DNA of 64,000 nucleotides from Mesostigma viride (Eukaryota; Streptophyta; Mesostigmatophyceae; Mesostigmatales; Mesostigmataceae), in NCBI GenBank assembly GCA_009746045.1, contig RPFO01000418.1:2147670-2211669 (forward strand). The letters run 5' to 3'. The notes beneath the pieces were generated by a model. It did no database searches, was not told the DNA's origin, and was given only the letters and a program-made list of their open reading frames with translations. How positions within the stretch are numbered: position 1 is the first letter of the stretch; every line of letters starts with the position of its first letter. This document shows, piece by piece, positions 21,134 to 32,035 of the stretch. Both the position numbers and the translations under genes were made by a program.

Positions 21134-24100
21134 ATGGCGCCTTCCGTGCGCATGGCGTTTCTCTGCGTCTTACTGCTTGCCCCACTTATTGCCACCGTCC
21201 TGCCTGCGGCTGCGGCTAGGAGCTTGGCGTCTGATTTGACTCGGCAGGCACGTCGGGCTGCTGCTCGGGCTCGCACTGCCCAGGCCAACCCGGTTAATGA
21301 CTATGCTGCAACTGTGGATGCCCAACAGCGCCAGCAACAGCGACAGCAGCGGCGTGCGGAATACCAAGCTCAACAACATCGCGATAGGCAGGCCCAGTTG
21401 AATGCAGCACGCCTTGCACAACCGGTTGCACGGCAGCATGGCACACTACGTGATTTCAATGAGGGCGGTGTCGCGCGGCATGATGCCGGCGATATGGATC
21501 AAGTGTGCACGAAATGCGGGGCTTATTTACCACTGGGTTGGGGAGAAGACCTCCGCTGGCATCTACACGACTTGCTGCATGGGTGGCCAGGTCCAGCTTC
21601 CACCCCTGTCCACTCCGCCCCGCCATCTTGCTGACCTTCTCGCCGGTAACAACTCTGAGGCTCGGGCGTTCCGCAAGAACATCCGCAAGTTCAATTCCGC
21701 GCTTGCGTTCGCATCCTTTGTGAATGCCTCCGCTCGGTTTACGTCTGCTCACGCCAACAATTTCCAGCCCCCTGGCCGTGGACCTCCTCCGATGGGTATC
21801 GATGGCGCTGTTCACCGTTGGATGGGTCCTCTTTTCCCCGAGGAGGGGGTGGGCCCGCGGTTTGTCCAGTGCTATTTCTCCGATTCTGGGGATGTGCTTG
21901 AGGCGCAGGGCCGTTTGCAGCATGTCGGTCTCACCGGCGACACGGAAGAAGTCCTGATGCAGAGCCTGCAATCACTCATCCGGCAGCACAACCCATACGT
22001 TCGAGCCTTGATGCGGGCAGTGGAAGCCCACAGTCCTCTTCGCCCCTTCAAGGTCCTCCTGAGTGCAGACGCGGGCCTGCCTTTGGTGGGAGCACACCCT
22101 GGCACCTTCAATGTGCCTGTTGTGGGAGATATGGCTGTTATCATGCCCGGTACGTATGCATCATGCGATCAGTCCCATTCATTTCCCGTGTCATTATTGC
22201 ATTCCTCGCTCATGGCCATGTGTACGTGTATACGTGTATGCTGACTTCCTCCACCCTGCCACCATCGTCCGTCTCCTTTTACAATGCAATATGTGTTCCA
22301 CACCCAGGTGCGGGGGATGAGAACCAAGAAACCCAGCGTTGCATCATCGTCAACAGCCGTGGCGGGAGGCTGCAGGTTTTTCAAACCTATCACCAAATGT
22401 ATGACCCCTTTGTCTACGTCCTGTTTTCCATCCACGGGGATGTTGGTTGGCGCTTAAACATGACCACCCGGGGTGACACCCGGCGTGCTAGGGCGCTCAC
22501 TGCGCGCATGTTTTATGCCCACCGCCTGCAAGTGCGCGATGCCCCTGGCCACCCTTTGGTGATGGACGTGCTGCATGATGGCTGTCGCCTTTTTCGTCAG
22601 TACGTGTGTGACCAGTACGCTAAGGTAGAGGAGGGAAGGCTGAACTACATTTGCACGCATCAACGAGAGCTGCGTGTGGATTTGTATTCTGGCTTGCAAG
22701 ATATGGTGACCCGCGGTGACGCAGACCTTGACACAGCGGGGCGCAAGGTTGTCTTGCCGTCTTCCTTCCTTGGTGGGCCTCGCGATGTAGCGCAGCGTTA
22801 TCAGGATGCCATGGCCATCTGCAGGGAGTATGGCAAGCCTGACCTCTTTGTCACCTTCACTTGCAATCCCACTTGGCCTGAGATCACAAGGAATTTGAAG
22901 CCTAACCAAGTTGCCAGTGATAGGCCTGACATTGTCAGCCGAGTGTTCAAGCTCAAACTTGATGCACTGCAGACTGACATTTTTGGCAAGGGGGGAAACC
23001 CGGGGGTCTTTGGCAAGGTGGTGGCGCACATTGCAGTCATAGAGTTTCAGAAGCGGGGTTTGCCGCATTGCCACATGCTGCTCACGTTGGCAGCTGAGCA
23101 CAAGCCTATGACCGCTGACTCCTATGATGGGATAGTCAGTGCTGAGATCCCTGACGTCGCCACCCAACCCATCTTGCACGGCGTTGTTACCAAGTGCATG
23201 CTGCATGCACATTGTGGGACTGGGTCAATGTGTTGGGAGGAGGGTCGGTGTACAAAGAACTTCCCAAAAAAGTTCCAATCCACCACCGCACAAGCTGAGG
23301 ATGGCTATCCCCTGTACCAACGTCGTCCACCTTCGGAGGGAGGTGCTGTGCATGTCGTCACCCGTGCGAACGGTACGGTAGAGACGTTTGACAGCCGCGA
23401 TGTCGTGCCCTACAACCCGTACCTTTGTGCAAAGTACGGGGCGCATATCAATGTGGAGGTGTGCAATAGTGTCAAGGCGGTCAAGTACCTTTTCAAGTAC
23501 GTTTATAAGGGTCATGATCGCATCACTGTGCGCTTAGCTCCAGTTGATGGCCAAGCCATGGGTAGTCATGGGCTGCCGCAAGCGGCTGATGCCGTGAATG
23601 AGGTCACCCAGTTTGTTGAAGCGCGCTACGTTTCTGACTCAGAGAGTGTTTGGCGCCTGTTCGGGTTTGACCTCTACTCTATGTCCCCTACTGTGCATCG
23701 CTTGGACTGCCATGATGAGGGTGCTCAGAGCGTGTATTTCACGGCTGAGGATGCTCAGCAGCGTCTGGATGCCGCCCGCAAGACCAAGTTGACTGCTTAC
23801 TTTGAGCTGAACGCAACTGACCCACTTGCCCGCACCTTGCGCTACGTTGACATACCCAAGCATTATACTTGGCAAGATGCTACCAAGACTTGGAAGGCAC
23901 GTGTGCGAGGGGGGCATGGGGATGACGTTGCCAGGATGTATGCGGCGTTCCCGTCTTCTGGCGAGCGATATTACGTCCGCTTGCTACTTACACAAGTGGT
24001 AGGTGCCACCTCATTCAAGGACTTGCGCACAGTAAACGGTGTCGCATATGACACCAGTAGGGAGGCGTGCGACGCTTTGGGCATGCTTGCGAACGACCGA

Positions 24101-24193
24101 GAATGGTTGCTTGCGCTGCAAGAGGCCAAGGATATACATGGGGGTCGGCAGTTGCGCTCTAGCTCTCTTCGTGACGATGCTTGCAAGCCCTGA
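21134..24193 (+). pseudogene. Helitron Rep part: N-terminal zinc region and HUH nuclease (one intron, one frameshift)
   Basis: The first segment (21134 to about 21545) is Arg/Gln-rich and ends with a CTKC zinc motif. A frameshift near 21545 leads into TTCCMGGQVQLPPL and NSALAFASF, typical of the Helitron N-terminal domain. A GT-AG intron at 22150-22307 joins VIMPG to AGDENQE in frame. The Rep domain follows, with LFVTFTCNPTWPEI near 22845, VIEFQKRGLPHCHMLL near 23035-23080 (the two metal-binding His in PHCH), and KYLFKYVYKGHD near 23490, carrying the candidate catalytic Tyr pair. The last codons before 24193 are already out of frame with the helicase. Confidence 0.8.
22150..22307 (+). other. 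Intron within the Helitron gene
   Basis: The donor is G|GTACGT at 22150 and the acceptor CACCCAG ends at 22307. The 158-base segment contains stops in the coding frame, and its removal restores a continuous reading frame between two conserved Helitron stretches. A pyrimidine-rich tract precedes the acceptor. Confidence 0.8.
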
Positions 24194-25940
24194 GCCACCC
24201 CTTAACCCTCTTGCACTCTGGGAGACGTTCGAGTCCGCTTTTGCAGAGGACTTCACCTGGGCGCGCCGACACCAGCTGGGCGATAATGCACTTGCCACGA
24301 ATGCAAGCGACATCAATTCGGCCTTGATGGATCTGGACGCTCGCTTGCGCGTGTGGGGCAAGTCTGTGACATCCTTTGGGTTACCCCAGCCCGACTTGGC
24401 CATGGCTCCTCCCGCAGCAAACAGTCTCATTGCCGAGGAGCTGGCTTATGACCGAGTTGAGTGCGCGACCATTGCAGCCGCCAATTTGGGGCTCATGGGC
24501 AACGGGGAGCAGCGACCTATCTTTGATGCGATCATGGCGGACATTCGTGCACACAAGGGGGCACTCCATTCCATCCATGCTGCCGGCGGGTGTGGCAAGA
24601 GCTTTTTGCTTACAACCATTATCTCGCAAGTCCGTGCAGAGGGTAAGGTTGCCATTGTCACTGCTAGCAGTGGGATTGCGTCGTTGCTGTTGCCGGGCGG
24701 CCGCACCGCGCACTCTCGCTTTAAGTTTCCAATCCCATTGATGCGTGATTCGTACTGTGGCATTGATCATGACTACACAAGCCCCTTGGCGGACCTTATT
24801 CGGGCTGCTGACCTCATCGTCATTGATGAGGGGATGGCTGCCAGCAGACACATGTTCGAGTGCTTGGACAGGAGTCTTAGGGAGATCACCCGTGTGGATG
24901 AGGTCATGGGTGGCAAGGTCGTGGTGACAGGGGGGGATACCCGCCAAACATTACCTATTGTAAAGCGTGGGTCTGTCGCAGATATCATAGCTGTGCATCT
25001 CTCAAGAAGTCCATTGTGGCGGTCGGCTACCAAATGGGTGTTGTCCACCAACCAGCGTGTCTTGCAGCAAGGCACGTCGCCAGAACAGACTGCTTATGCT
25101 GCTTGGCTACTCCGTGTGGGTAACGGGGACTTGCCATGTGTCACCGCACTTGGCCCAGACACTGTACAATTGCCTGACCAACATGTCCTGGACTCGGCTG
25201 ATCCGTTGGACTTGGTCAGATTTGTGTATGATGACCTACCCACCAACTACATGGACCCTGAGTACATGTCCAAGAGGGCCATTGTCACACCTAAGAATTT
25301 GGAATGTGCGCAGCTGAACCGTAGTGCCATGTTCCAGTTGTTTCCCCGGCATGCCAATGGTGCTCCAAAGGTTTTCAAAAGTGTAGATCGGGTCTCTGAG
25401 GATGACAACGAGGCCCATTACCCTGTAGAATTCCTTAATAACACTGTGGACATGTCGGGGATGCCAACCCATGAATTGCCTGTGCAGTTGTATTTCCCCA
25501 TGATCTTGCTTAGGAACCTGTCATTGCAGGATGGCTTGGCTAATGGCACACGTGTCATGCCTGTAACGGTGCGTGACCATGTCCTTGAAGTTATTATCAT
25601 GACAGGGCCAAAGGCTGGGGAGAAGGCCATGATTAGTAGCCGGATGGATTTGACGCCTTCAGACACCACTTGGCCGTTTCAATTGCGTCGGCGGCAATTC
25701 CCTCTCGCACCTGCTTTGTGCATGTCCATCAACAAGTCACAGGGGCAAACCTTGGGTAGGGTTGGAGTTTATTTGCCAGAGCCGGTGTTTAGTCATGGAC
25801 AGTTGTATACAGCTGTGTCTCGGGCAGGTGGGCACGCCAATGTGAAGGTAATGGTTGTGCAGACATTGACCCAAGGAAAGTTCCCAGGATTGGTTGGGAC
25901 TCACACTAAGAATATTGTCCACAAGACTGTGTTGCTGTGA
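24163..25940 (+). pseudogene. Helitron Pif1/RecD-type helicase part
   Basis: Continues the Rep frame after a one-base shift near 24160 (the coding sequence resumes as ALFVTML and PEPPLNPLALWETF). Helicase motifs appear in order: Walker A AAGGCGKSFLL near 24585, TASSGIAS near 24660, Walker B-type VIDEGMAAS near 24820, GGDTRQTLPIV near 24935 (motif III), STNQR (motif IV), and SINKSQGQTLGRVGVYLP then LYTAVSRA near 25730-25830 (motifs V and VI). It is full length to TGA 25940. In the family this part unwinds the donor strand during transposition. Confidence 0.85.
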
Positions 25941-26127
25941 CTTTGTGCTAATTAATATTTTCTAATCAATTGCCGATGTTGGGGTAGTCTCATATGCATT
26001 GCACTCACTTCAGAGCCCACGCCGCCATGTCGAATTGATTGTTTAGGATTTTCTGGGCCGACAGAGGGTTTAGCGACTGTAAGCTAGCGCCGGTTGCAGA
26101 TACGCCGCGCCGGACGGATTTTGTTTT

Positions 26128-26157
26128 GGCTGGGCGGAGCCAGCGGGTCCCACTAGT
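26128..26157 (+). other. Helitron 3' terminus (hairpin plus CTAG)
   Basis: GCTGG (26129-26133) pairs with CCAGC (26140-26144) around a 6-base loop. Eight bases later comes CTAG (26153-26156), then T. Helitrons end in CTRR with a hairpin 10-12 bases upstream and insert between A and T. The 5-bp stem is short, so the exact end is probable, not certain. Confidence 0.5.
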
Positions 26158-26247
26158 GACTCTACTAAATTCTACTGATTTGAACTTAAGTTTCTCAAAC
26201 ATACTATTCTGAACTACTTTGAACTCGGAACGCCCAAATCCAATTCG

Positions 26248-26267
26248 ACCCAACTTAAGGCGTGAAT
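26248..26267. repeat. 20-bp direct repeat flanking the Helitron region (right)
   Basis: Exact copy of 20695-20714, lying 91 bases beyond the proposed Helitron 3' end. Confidence 0.85.
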
Positions 26268-26394
26268 GACTGTATTTATTGTCCAATGATTATAGACCAG
26301 CTGAGCCTGACCAGAGATGTGAAATGGGGAATGCGGAAAACTTACTCGCCCACCTTCCCGGCAAGAAGCATTGCGCAAATAAAGTGGGAGTTTT

Positions 26395-26455
26395 TACTGG
26401 TCGTTCCGTCGGATCCGGAAGTCCCCAGTTCAAACCCGCGCAGGGGCTAGCGGTC
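26395..26455 (+). other. tRNA-like sequence (B-box region)
   Basis: Contains AAGTCCCCAGTTCAAACCC, which resembles the variable loop and T-arm of a tRNA (B-box GTTCAAANCC). A related GAGGTCCCCAGTTCGATTCC occurs in the 229-bp repeat at 33272. No complete cloverleaf could be drawn, so it is taken as a tRNA-derived repeat fragment. Confidence 0.35.
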
Positions 26456-27102
26456 CTAAGTTTTCTGCATGTTCCCATCAGCTGCTATCTACAGTGCCGT
26501 AAGCGGAACCGCCCACAAATGGGGAATGCGAAAATTTTCCTTGGTGATTCTGCCGCCTAGATTCGTGCCCTCAGCCCGCCTAGATTCGTGCGGCGTGGGA
26601 TCCAACTTTTTAGAACTTGACTAGATTCGTTCCAGACTTTTCGACCGTTAAGATTCGAGAATCACAACCAACACGTACGTATAGGAGCATCGGAAACGAC
26701 ATCCAGTGCGCCATGCTGTAATCAAAGTAAATCATTGGATTGAGCAGAGCATATCTTCAGCAATTAAATGCGCTGTATAATCGCTTTCCGTGCGGCAAGT
26801 TTCTGGGCGCGGCTATGTGTGTGCCGCAAGGTCAAATATTGCCCTGTTGTCAAATATCGGCATTGAACTACGAGATACGGTCTCCTTCCTGCCAGGATAC
26901 TGATTACTGCCTTGCGTCGTCGTTTCTACCATGGCTGTGCTTCCCGCCGAAACCCACCATTCGTTTGCGCAAGGCTCAGTTTACAATGTGCCTGTCACAG
27001 GATTTGACCCCTTAGAGGCACGAATTCGTGGCCAGGCTCCATGCCTAGCGCTCAATTCCGTTGACGACTTACCTTCCCTTTTCGTCCTTTCCTCCGTCAA
27101 TC
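26456..27102. other. Region upstream of the monooxygenase gene
   Basis: No gene recognised. The motif CTAGATTCGT occurs three times between 26567 and 26630. The final part should contain the promoter and 5' leader of the gene at 27103, but no clear TATA element was seen. Confidence 0.4.
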
Positions 27103-28725
27103 ATGGGGGGAATGGCGACCGGCCTCGGCGCCAATTTGCCTCACCTAATTGTCGGGGCAGGTCTAGGAGGCGTCGGCTGCGCACGCGCGTTTGAAGAAAG
27201 CGAGATACCGTATGTGGTCTTCGAAAAGTCCGACGTCATCGGCGGCAATTGGAACGTCGGTGCCCCGCACCGCGGGTGGACCAATAATAAGTCGTCGTCG
27301 CCGACGAGCCCTCCCCCGCCCTCTATGCCCGGCTTTTACAAGCAGATGCCAACCATATCCGCCGACGCCGTCCACAGTTATCACAGCAGCGCATCAAGAG
27401 TTCTGCAGATGATCGACCAGGTCCGGAGCCAGCTGCGCAAGGGGCAGTTCTTCTTCGGCCGGGAAGTGTCCTCGTACAGCGAGAACGACGACGGCACCGT
27501 GCAAGTCACCTGGAGGGACGCGCGCTCGGGTGCCAACTTCAACGACACATTCGCGGGCATCCACCTCCGAACCGGGCGCCTCGGCAAGCCCCGGTCGCGC
27601 TCCTATCCCGGCGAGCAGGATTTCGCGGGCCAGATCTGTACCGGGTGCCTCCGGGATGACCTCCAGGGTGAGAACGTCGCGGGCCGTGACGTCGTGGTCG
27701 TCGGCTACGGCGCGTTTGCCGTCGAGGCTGCCTCTTGTTGCCTCACCCTTGGTGCGCGGTCTGTCACACTGTTGGCCCAGCGGCACCGTTTCCACCTCTT
27801 CGACGTCCCCACGTGGGCCATGGGGTCGTTCTACAGCCCGCGCGCGGCCCACGGGTCAAAACACAACTGGGACATCTGGGACCGTACCCTCGCGCTCAAC
27901 CGCAAGGCGGCGAGGGCGCTGGGCGTGGAGGACTTGGTGTTCAACGAGCAGACGACCACCATGCTGCAGGGGCGGGAGCACGTGATCTTTCGCGACGGCC
28001 TCCCGGCCTTCTCCTTTGATGCCCTCGCGCTCGGCGTTCACTATGGCCTCGTGCGGATACTGACCGGGGACGTGGACCACCTGTCATGGTGTGCCGTCGT
28101 CACCAGCAGCAATGACGTCATCCCTTGCGACGTCTTCATCCACGCGACTGGGTTCGACCCCGACCCGCCCGAGTCCTTTCAGAACAAGGTCGTGTGCGAC
28201 TCGCTCTGGCTGCAAGGTAAGGCCAACCAGACGAGCATCCACGGACGGTGCGCCGCGCCCCCTTGCTGCGTGATGGGTCCCAGCGTCCCTGGCGCGTCCC
28301 TGCTGCTGGTCTCGTACATCGTCCTCTGGGACCTGGACCGCGTGGTTGCTTATTTCATCCGCAACCCGGGCCGGTTCCTCGAGTTCGCGGCGCTTCCCGC
28401 GTTCAGCACGGTGCGGGAGTTCAAGGACGTGACGTACCCGTCCATTCTGATTGCTTTCCACAAGATGCTGGCATCCGGCAACCCGGACATCACCCGCCTG
28501 TTCCGGGACAGCATGGCGCACAAGGGGGGGGGTCTCTGCGACCTGTTTGTGGAGGAGCGCGCGCGCGGTGAGCGGGCGTTGGAGTTCCTGCGTGCTGATC
28601 GCGCCAAGTGGGACGCCCTGTGCCGCATGTTCAGTGAGCGCACGGGCAAGCCGGCGCCGGAGTACCCCTTTGAGGAGGAGCTGCGGGGGGGCGCCAGCGC
28701 GGGGGTGCCAGAATCACTCGTATGA
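27103..28725 (+). CDS. Flavin-containing monooxygenase-like protein, 540 aa
   Basis: A single-exon host gene. The first in-frame ATG is 27103; a second Met at codon 4 is also possible. Residues 18-23 (GAGLGG) form the FAD dinucleotide-binding loop, with the acidic FEKSD strand end at 40-44 and the GGNW motif at 47-50 of FMO-type enzymes. A second Rossmann motif, VVVGYGAFAVEAA (about 198-210), is the NADPH site, and FIHATGFDPD (about 344) is the family's ATG motif. Such enzymes oxygenate soft nucleophiles or ketones using NADPH and O2. The usual fingerprint between the two Rossmann motifs is divergent, so the substrate is unknown. The frame is intact amid decayed elements. Confidence 0.85.
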   Translation: MGGMATGLGANLPHLIVGAGLGGVGCARAFEESEIPYVVFEKSDVIGGNWNVGAPHRGWTNNKSSSPTSPPPPSMPGFYKQMPTISADAVHSYHSSASRVLQMIDQVRSQLRKGQFFFGREVSSYSENDDGTVQVTWRDARSGANFNDTFAGIHLRTGRLGKPRSRSYPGEQDFAGQICTGCLRDDLQGENVAGRDVVVVGYGAFAVEAASCCLTLGARSVTLLAQRHRFHLFDVPTWAMGSFYSPRAAHGSKHNWDIWDRTLALNRKAARALGVEDLVFNEQTTTMLQGREHVIFRDGLPAFSFDALALGVHYGLVRILTGDVDHLSWCAVVTSSNDVIPCDVFIHATGFDPDPPESFQNKVVCDSLWLQGKANQTSIHGRCAAPPCCVMGPSVPGASLLLVSYIVLWDLDRVVAYFIRNPGRFLEFAALPAFSTVREFKDVTYPSILIAFHKMLASGNPDITRLFRDSMAHKGGGLCDLFVEERARGERALEFLRADRAKWDALCRMFSERTGKPAPEYPFEEELRGGASAGVPESLV

Positions 28726-29638
28726 CGCGTTTGCGAGAATTTGCCTCTTGCGACGCGCGGAAAAGTTGTCGTTAATGAATACTCCTCGCACATGCGGGTG
28801 ACTGCCAGGCCGCGGTGAGGATCGATGAGAATTGGTGCAGCCATAAAACGTGCAAGTGAACCAAGGCTAAATTAAGATGATGGCAGGCCTTGGATGGTGG
28901 CAGGTGATCTGGGGCTGGGGCATTGAAGTCTATCTCCGACGTTCTCTGGCTAGCATCGGGTGCTGATGTTTGAGAGTGGTAAAGACCAGTTTTTGAAGTG
29001 GTGACTTGGCTCCCTGCTCAAGATGGTGGGCAGCACAGTGCGGGTTGTACCCAACAATCCGCTTTGTGCATCTGAATTTTCTTCTTGTATATATTCGACC
29101 TTTCGGCACGACTCGTTCGTGCAGATCAAGTTTTGCTGCTTTTGCAGGCAGTTTTCTGTGTGCAGGCAGTTTTCCTCCTGTTAAGATGATCGATCTAACC
29201 GATTATTTAGTAAAGCAGTCCCGATGGGAGCCGCGAAGCATTTACCCCAATGACAACCGACTATTGCTAATCTTGAGACAACCGACTATTCCTGGACGCG
29301 TGCCGGTCCAATGTCGTGTGGGGACCAGAGTAGTCGTCTCAGAGGAAAGGCGCGAAGATCGCGGAGGCCGCGTGGCTGTCTGTAGGGAGACCTGCATGGC
29401 CAGAGGGAGAGAGAACGCAGTGAGCCCTGGCTGGAGAGAGAACACTGAACACGTATCAGGTGGTGGATGGAAAGAGTAAGTAATTAAGTACTTGCGAGTA
29501 ATGTGCATAGGCATCAGCCACGGAGTACTATGCTAATCTCATTCAAAAAATAATTGCACAAGAATTTAAACAAACAGACAACATCGTCCGCATCATGCCC
29601 CAACCATTAATTTAGTACTCAGTTGGGGATAAGATCCT
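28726..29638. other. Downstream region of the monooxygenase gene
   Basis: Presumed 3' untranslated DNA followed by unassigned sequence with only short frames. The right end holds GATAAGATCCT (29628-29638), the left target duplication of the SINE-like insertion. Confidence 0.4.
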
Positions 29639-30029
29639 GTGCAGTTCTTGGACGTTTGAAATCATGGCATGGCTAACGTGATGACTGACTAGCTAGACCT
29701 TTTCAGTGGTTTTCCATTTGCGGGTATTTCCTCGTAAATGGTGGGAGAGCGATCGCAGCAATGGTGCTCACCACTAGACACTCCCGGCCAGTTAGGCTCG
29801 AAACACACGCCCTGATCAAGCATGCTGTTTCCGGCCCCACCGTCTAGGTCATCTAGTCGCTCTACACGTAAGCCAGCCATAATTTCAATGCACAAGGCTA
29901 CACATTTCCATCACCATTCATCTTCATGCATCATCCTGAACGACTCGAACACGCGGACAAGATAACGCCAGGCTCGAGCTACCATGGTCCGGATTCTCCC
30001 GATTTCTGGCCTGCGCTGGTTGTCTCCTT
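29639..30029 (+). mobile_element. SINE-like retroposon S1, full-length copy (391 bp)
   Basis: Flanked by an exact 11-bp duplication GATAAGATCCT (29628-29638 and 30030-30040). It begins GTGCAGTTCTTGG and ends GCGCTGGTTGTCTCCTT. Other copies share the 3' end and differ in 5' truncation (35227-35454, 57366-57577, 59408-59473, 62694-62790), with minus-strand pieces at 56418-56684 and 62212-62250. It has no coding capacity. Variable 5' truncation with target duplications points to mobilisation by a LINE reverse transcriptase. There is no A-tail. Confidence 0.75.
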
Positions 30030-30235
30030 GATAAGATCCTCATCATCCGAGCTAGCTGTCCTCTACTGTGAATGGCAGACGATGCAGTAGTGTAGCGGCT
30101 ATCCTCAGGGTCGACAATAGCCTCTACGTGCGGACTTCTACCCTGGCAATAGCAATTGGCCGCTGGGGCCGTGGGGAGACATGCAACATGATCATACCCT
30201 TCAGGAAGGCATGTGCTTATCGCAAATTGCAGCCC

Positions 30236-30872
30236 GGCCATTTCTCCTTGTGGCTTGACTGCCTCGCAATCGAGGCCCGCGTGGTAGGGCTTGAGGTCAG
30301 CAAGAAGACAGATCGAGGCCCGGCCGGCCGGGCGCGGTTGGGCTCACTCCGGCAGCCACCGCCCGACCTCTTTCTCCTTGATAGCTCTCGCGCCCAGTAT
30401 AGGGACCGCGTCAAGTTGCTGGGTAGCTTACTCCCGGGCAGCCGCGAGGCCGATGTGGACCACCGCATCTCCCTCGCCTCGCACGCTTTACGTCAATTTA
30501 GGGCCCTGTGGCGCAAGCCCTTGGGCAAGCTAGAGAAACAGGACCTGTTAAAGGTCGGCCTGGTCCTCCCTGTTGTTACGTACGGGGCCGAGACGTGGGC
30601 CCTCACAGCCGACCTTGCCAGAAAGCTGGGTACCCGTGGCGACATGCATGCTGTGGTCAATTTTCCGTGTGGGATACGTTGCTCACGTCTGTGCACAGTG
30701 AGGACTTGTACCTCGGCATGCCACTTATCAACAGCACCATGAATTAAGCAGTGTATCCCCAATAGGCAGCTTTCAAAGAGCAGCTCTTAGAGGACATGGG
30801 GGGCCTGGGCCTCTCCGTGATTTGGAAAAAGATGATGGACAAGGCCAAGTGGGCTCAGGTCATAGAGGACAA
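30236..30872 (+). pseudogene. LINE ORF2 C-terminal fragment (beta family), left part
   Basis: Frames carry LDCLAIEARVVGLEVSKKT, then YRDRVKLLGSLLP, then VVTYGAETWALTADLARKL, the thumb-like region after the reverse transcriptase of LINE ORF2. It closely matches 46700-47170. A later segment ends VIWKKMMDKAKWAQVIED. Frameshifts are present. The copy continues at 31977 after an inserted half-LINE piece. Confidence 0.8.
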
Positions 30873-31976
30873 TGTTCCCACAGAGCTATTAATTAATTAA
30901 TTAATTAATTAGGAACATAACTCCGTTGGGAGTATATGTAGCACATAGCCCTGAGAAGGGGCATATGAGCCTATAATACATTCTAAGCTACTTCCTGCAA
31001 GGGTGGGAATGTAAACAACACTTGCTCTAGGTGCACCAGGGCACCCGCACCCGCATGGTCTATCACGCTATGCCCGGGTAAGGGGGGAGCATGCCTGTGA
31101 GGGGGGAAGATCATCATGGCTATACAAGAGCTATGGCATGGCTTCTCAGCAGAGAGTGACTCCCTGCATGGGCACAACATTACTAAATAAGGCTAGGCAT
31201 CGTCTGGAGTGTGGCACATCATAGGCACACATGTACATGATTAAATAAAGCGCGGGGCTTAGCTGGGATAGTGCCTCTAGGAGGCGTACATGTACATGGC
31301 CACGGTCTATCTATTCTGCACTACTACTGCTGTATTCCCCTAAGCTGGGGCGTCTGGAGTCGCTGGGGCCGCGGGGGGGGGGGGGTCGCCTGCCAGGGCT
31401 TGTGGCCGACGTAGATGGCCGCCCCCTTCCAGTACACCGGCTGCCCCGCCTTGGTCTGCCGGAGCTGGAGGTAGGCCGGCCATAGCTCCCGTCGCCGTTG
31501 TTGCTGCGCCAGGGTCAAGTCGTCATCAAGGGTGAAGAGAGTCTTCTCGAGCCGCTTGCGGCGTCTGAGAAAAGAAATCTTGTCCGCCGGGGTCTTAAAG
31601 GTGAGGAGGAGCGGGGGCGGCCCTGCCTTACCCCGCGCGCGGGGAAGGCGGTGGGCAGCCAGCTCGATCTCACCGTTAAGGCCCATGCGACCAAGGATTT
31701 CTCTCTCAAACGCACGCAAAAGCTTCTCGGAATTCTCACCTTCCTCCATCTTGAAGTTCTTGACAATGACGTTGAGGCTGCGCTTGGCGAGCTCGGCCTC
31801 CTCGCGGAGGTCAAGCGTCTGCCGTTGAAGCTGGGCTGCGACGGCGGAGGTGGTGGAGGTGGTATGTTGCTTAAGCATGTCCGCCCAGGTGGTGATGGGA
31901 GGAGCATCGCCGGCCAGGCCAGCCGAGGCGGGCTTGGCGGCAATGTCCCAGAGCTATGTTCTTAACTAATCAATTA
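30873..31976 (-). mobile_element. Half-LINE (ORF1-only) insertion, 5'-truncated, minus strand
   Basis: On the minus strand this is the ORF1 C-terminal half (31960-31324, including RSLNVIVKNFKMEE, AHRLPRARGK, TLDDDLTLAQQQRR and VYWKGAAIYVGHKP), followed directly by the alpha 3' untranslated region, the ACTCC-CAAC-GGAGT hairpin (near 30920) and a TTAA tail. ATAGAGGACAA flanks both sides (30862-30872 and 31977-31987). The uninterrupted equivalent is at 47445-47457. Short extra sequences at both ends suggest an untidy integration. Confidence 0.75.
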
Positions 31977-32035
31977 ATAGAGGACAACGACCCCCCTCCC
32001 ATGGGGAAGCCGCGTGTTTGCACACGTGGGAAGGA
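31977..32035 (+). pseudogene. LINE beta fragment, right part
   Basis: Resumes the LINE sequence after the insertion: GAGGACAACGA, a C-run, then GGGGAAGC, matching 47448-47500. It is cut at 32036 by another 3' end in inverted orientation. Confidence 0.65.

Larger units (their letters stand above)
20715..26156 (+). mobile_element. Autonomous-type Helitron, inactivated by frameshifts
   Basis: Encodes the two enzymatic parts that define Helitrons, an HUH-type rolling-circle Rep domain followed by a Pif1/RecD-like helicase in one gene. The 3' end fits the Helitron rule: a GC-rich hairpin at 26129-26144, 8 bases, then CTAG (26153-26156) followed by host T. The 5' end (expected TC) could not be fixed; the left limit is placed after the 20-bp direct repeat. 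Two coding frameshifts make this copy non-functional as written. The element moves by copying one strand in the nucleus. Confidence 0.75.

Noticed and set aside
27394-28844. Minus-strand frames opposite the monooxygenase gene
   Set aside because: Shadow frames of a GC-rich gene; no motifs.
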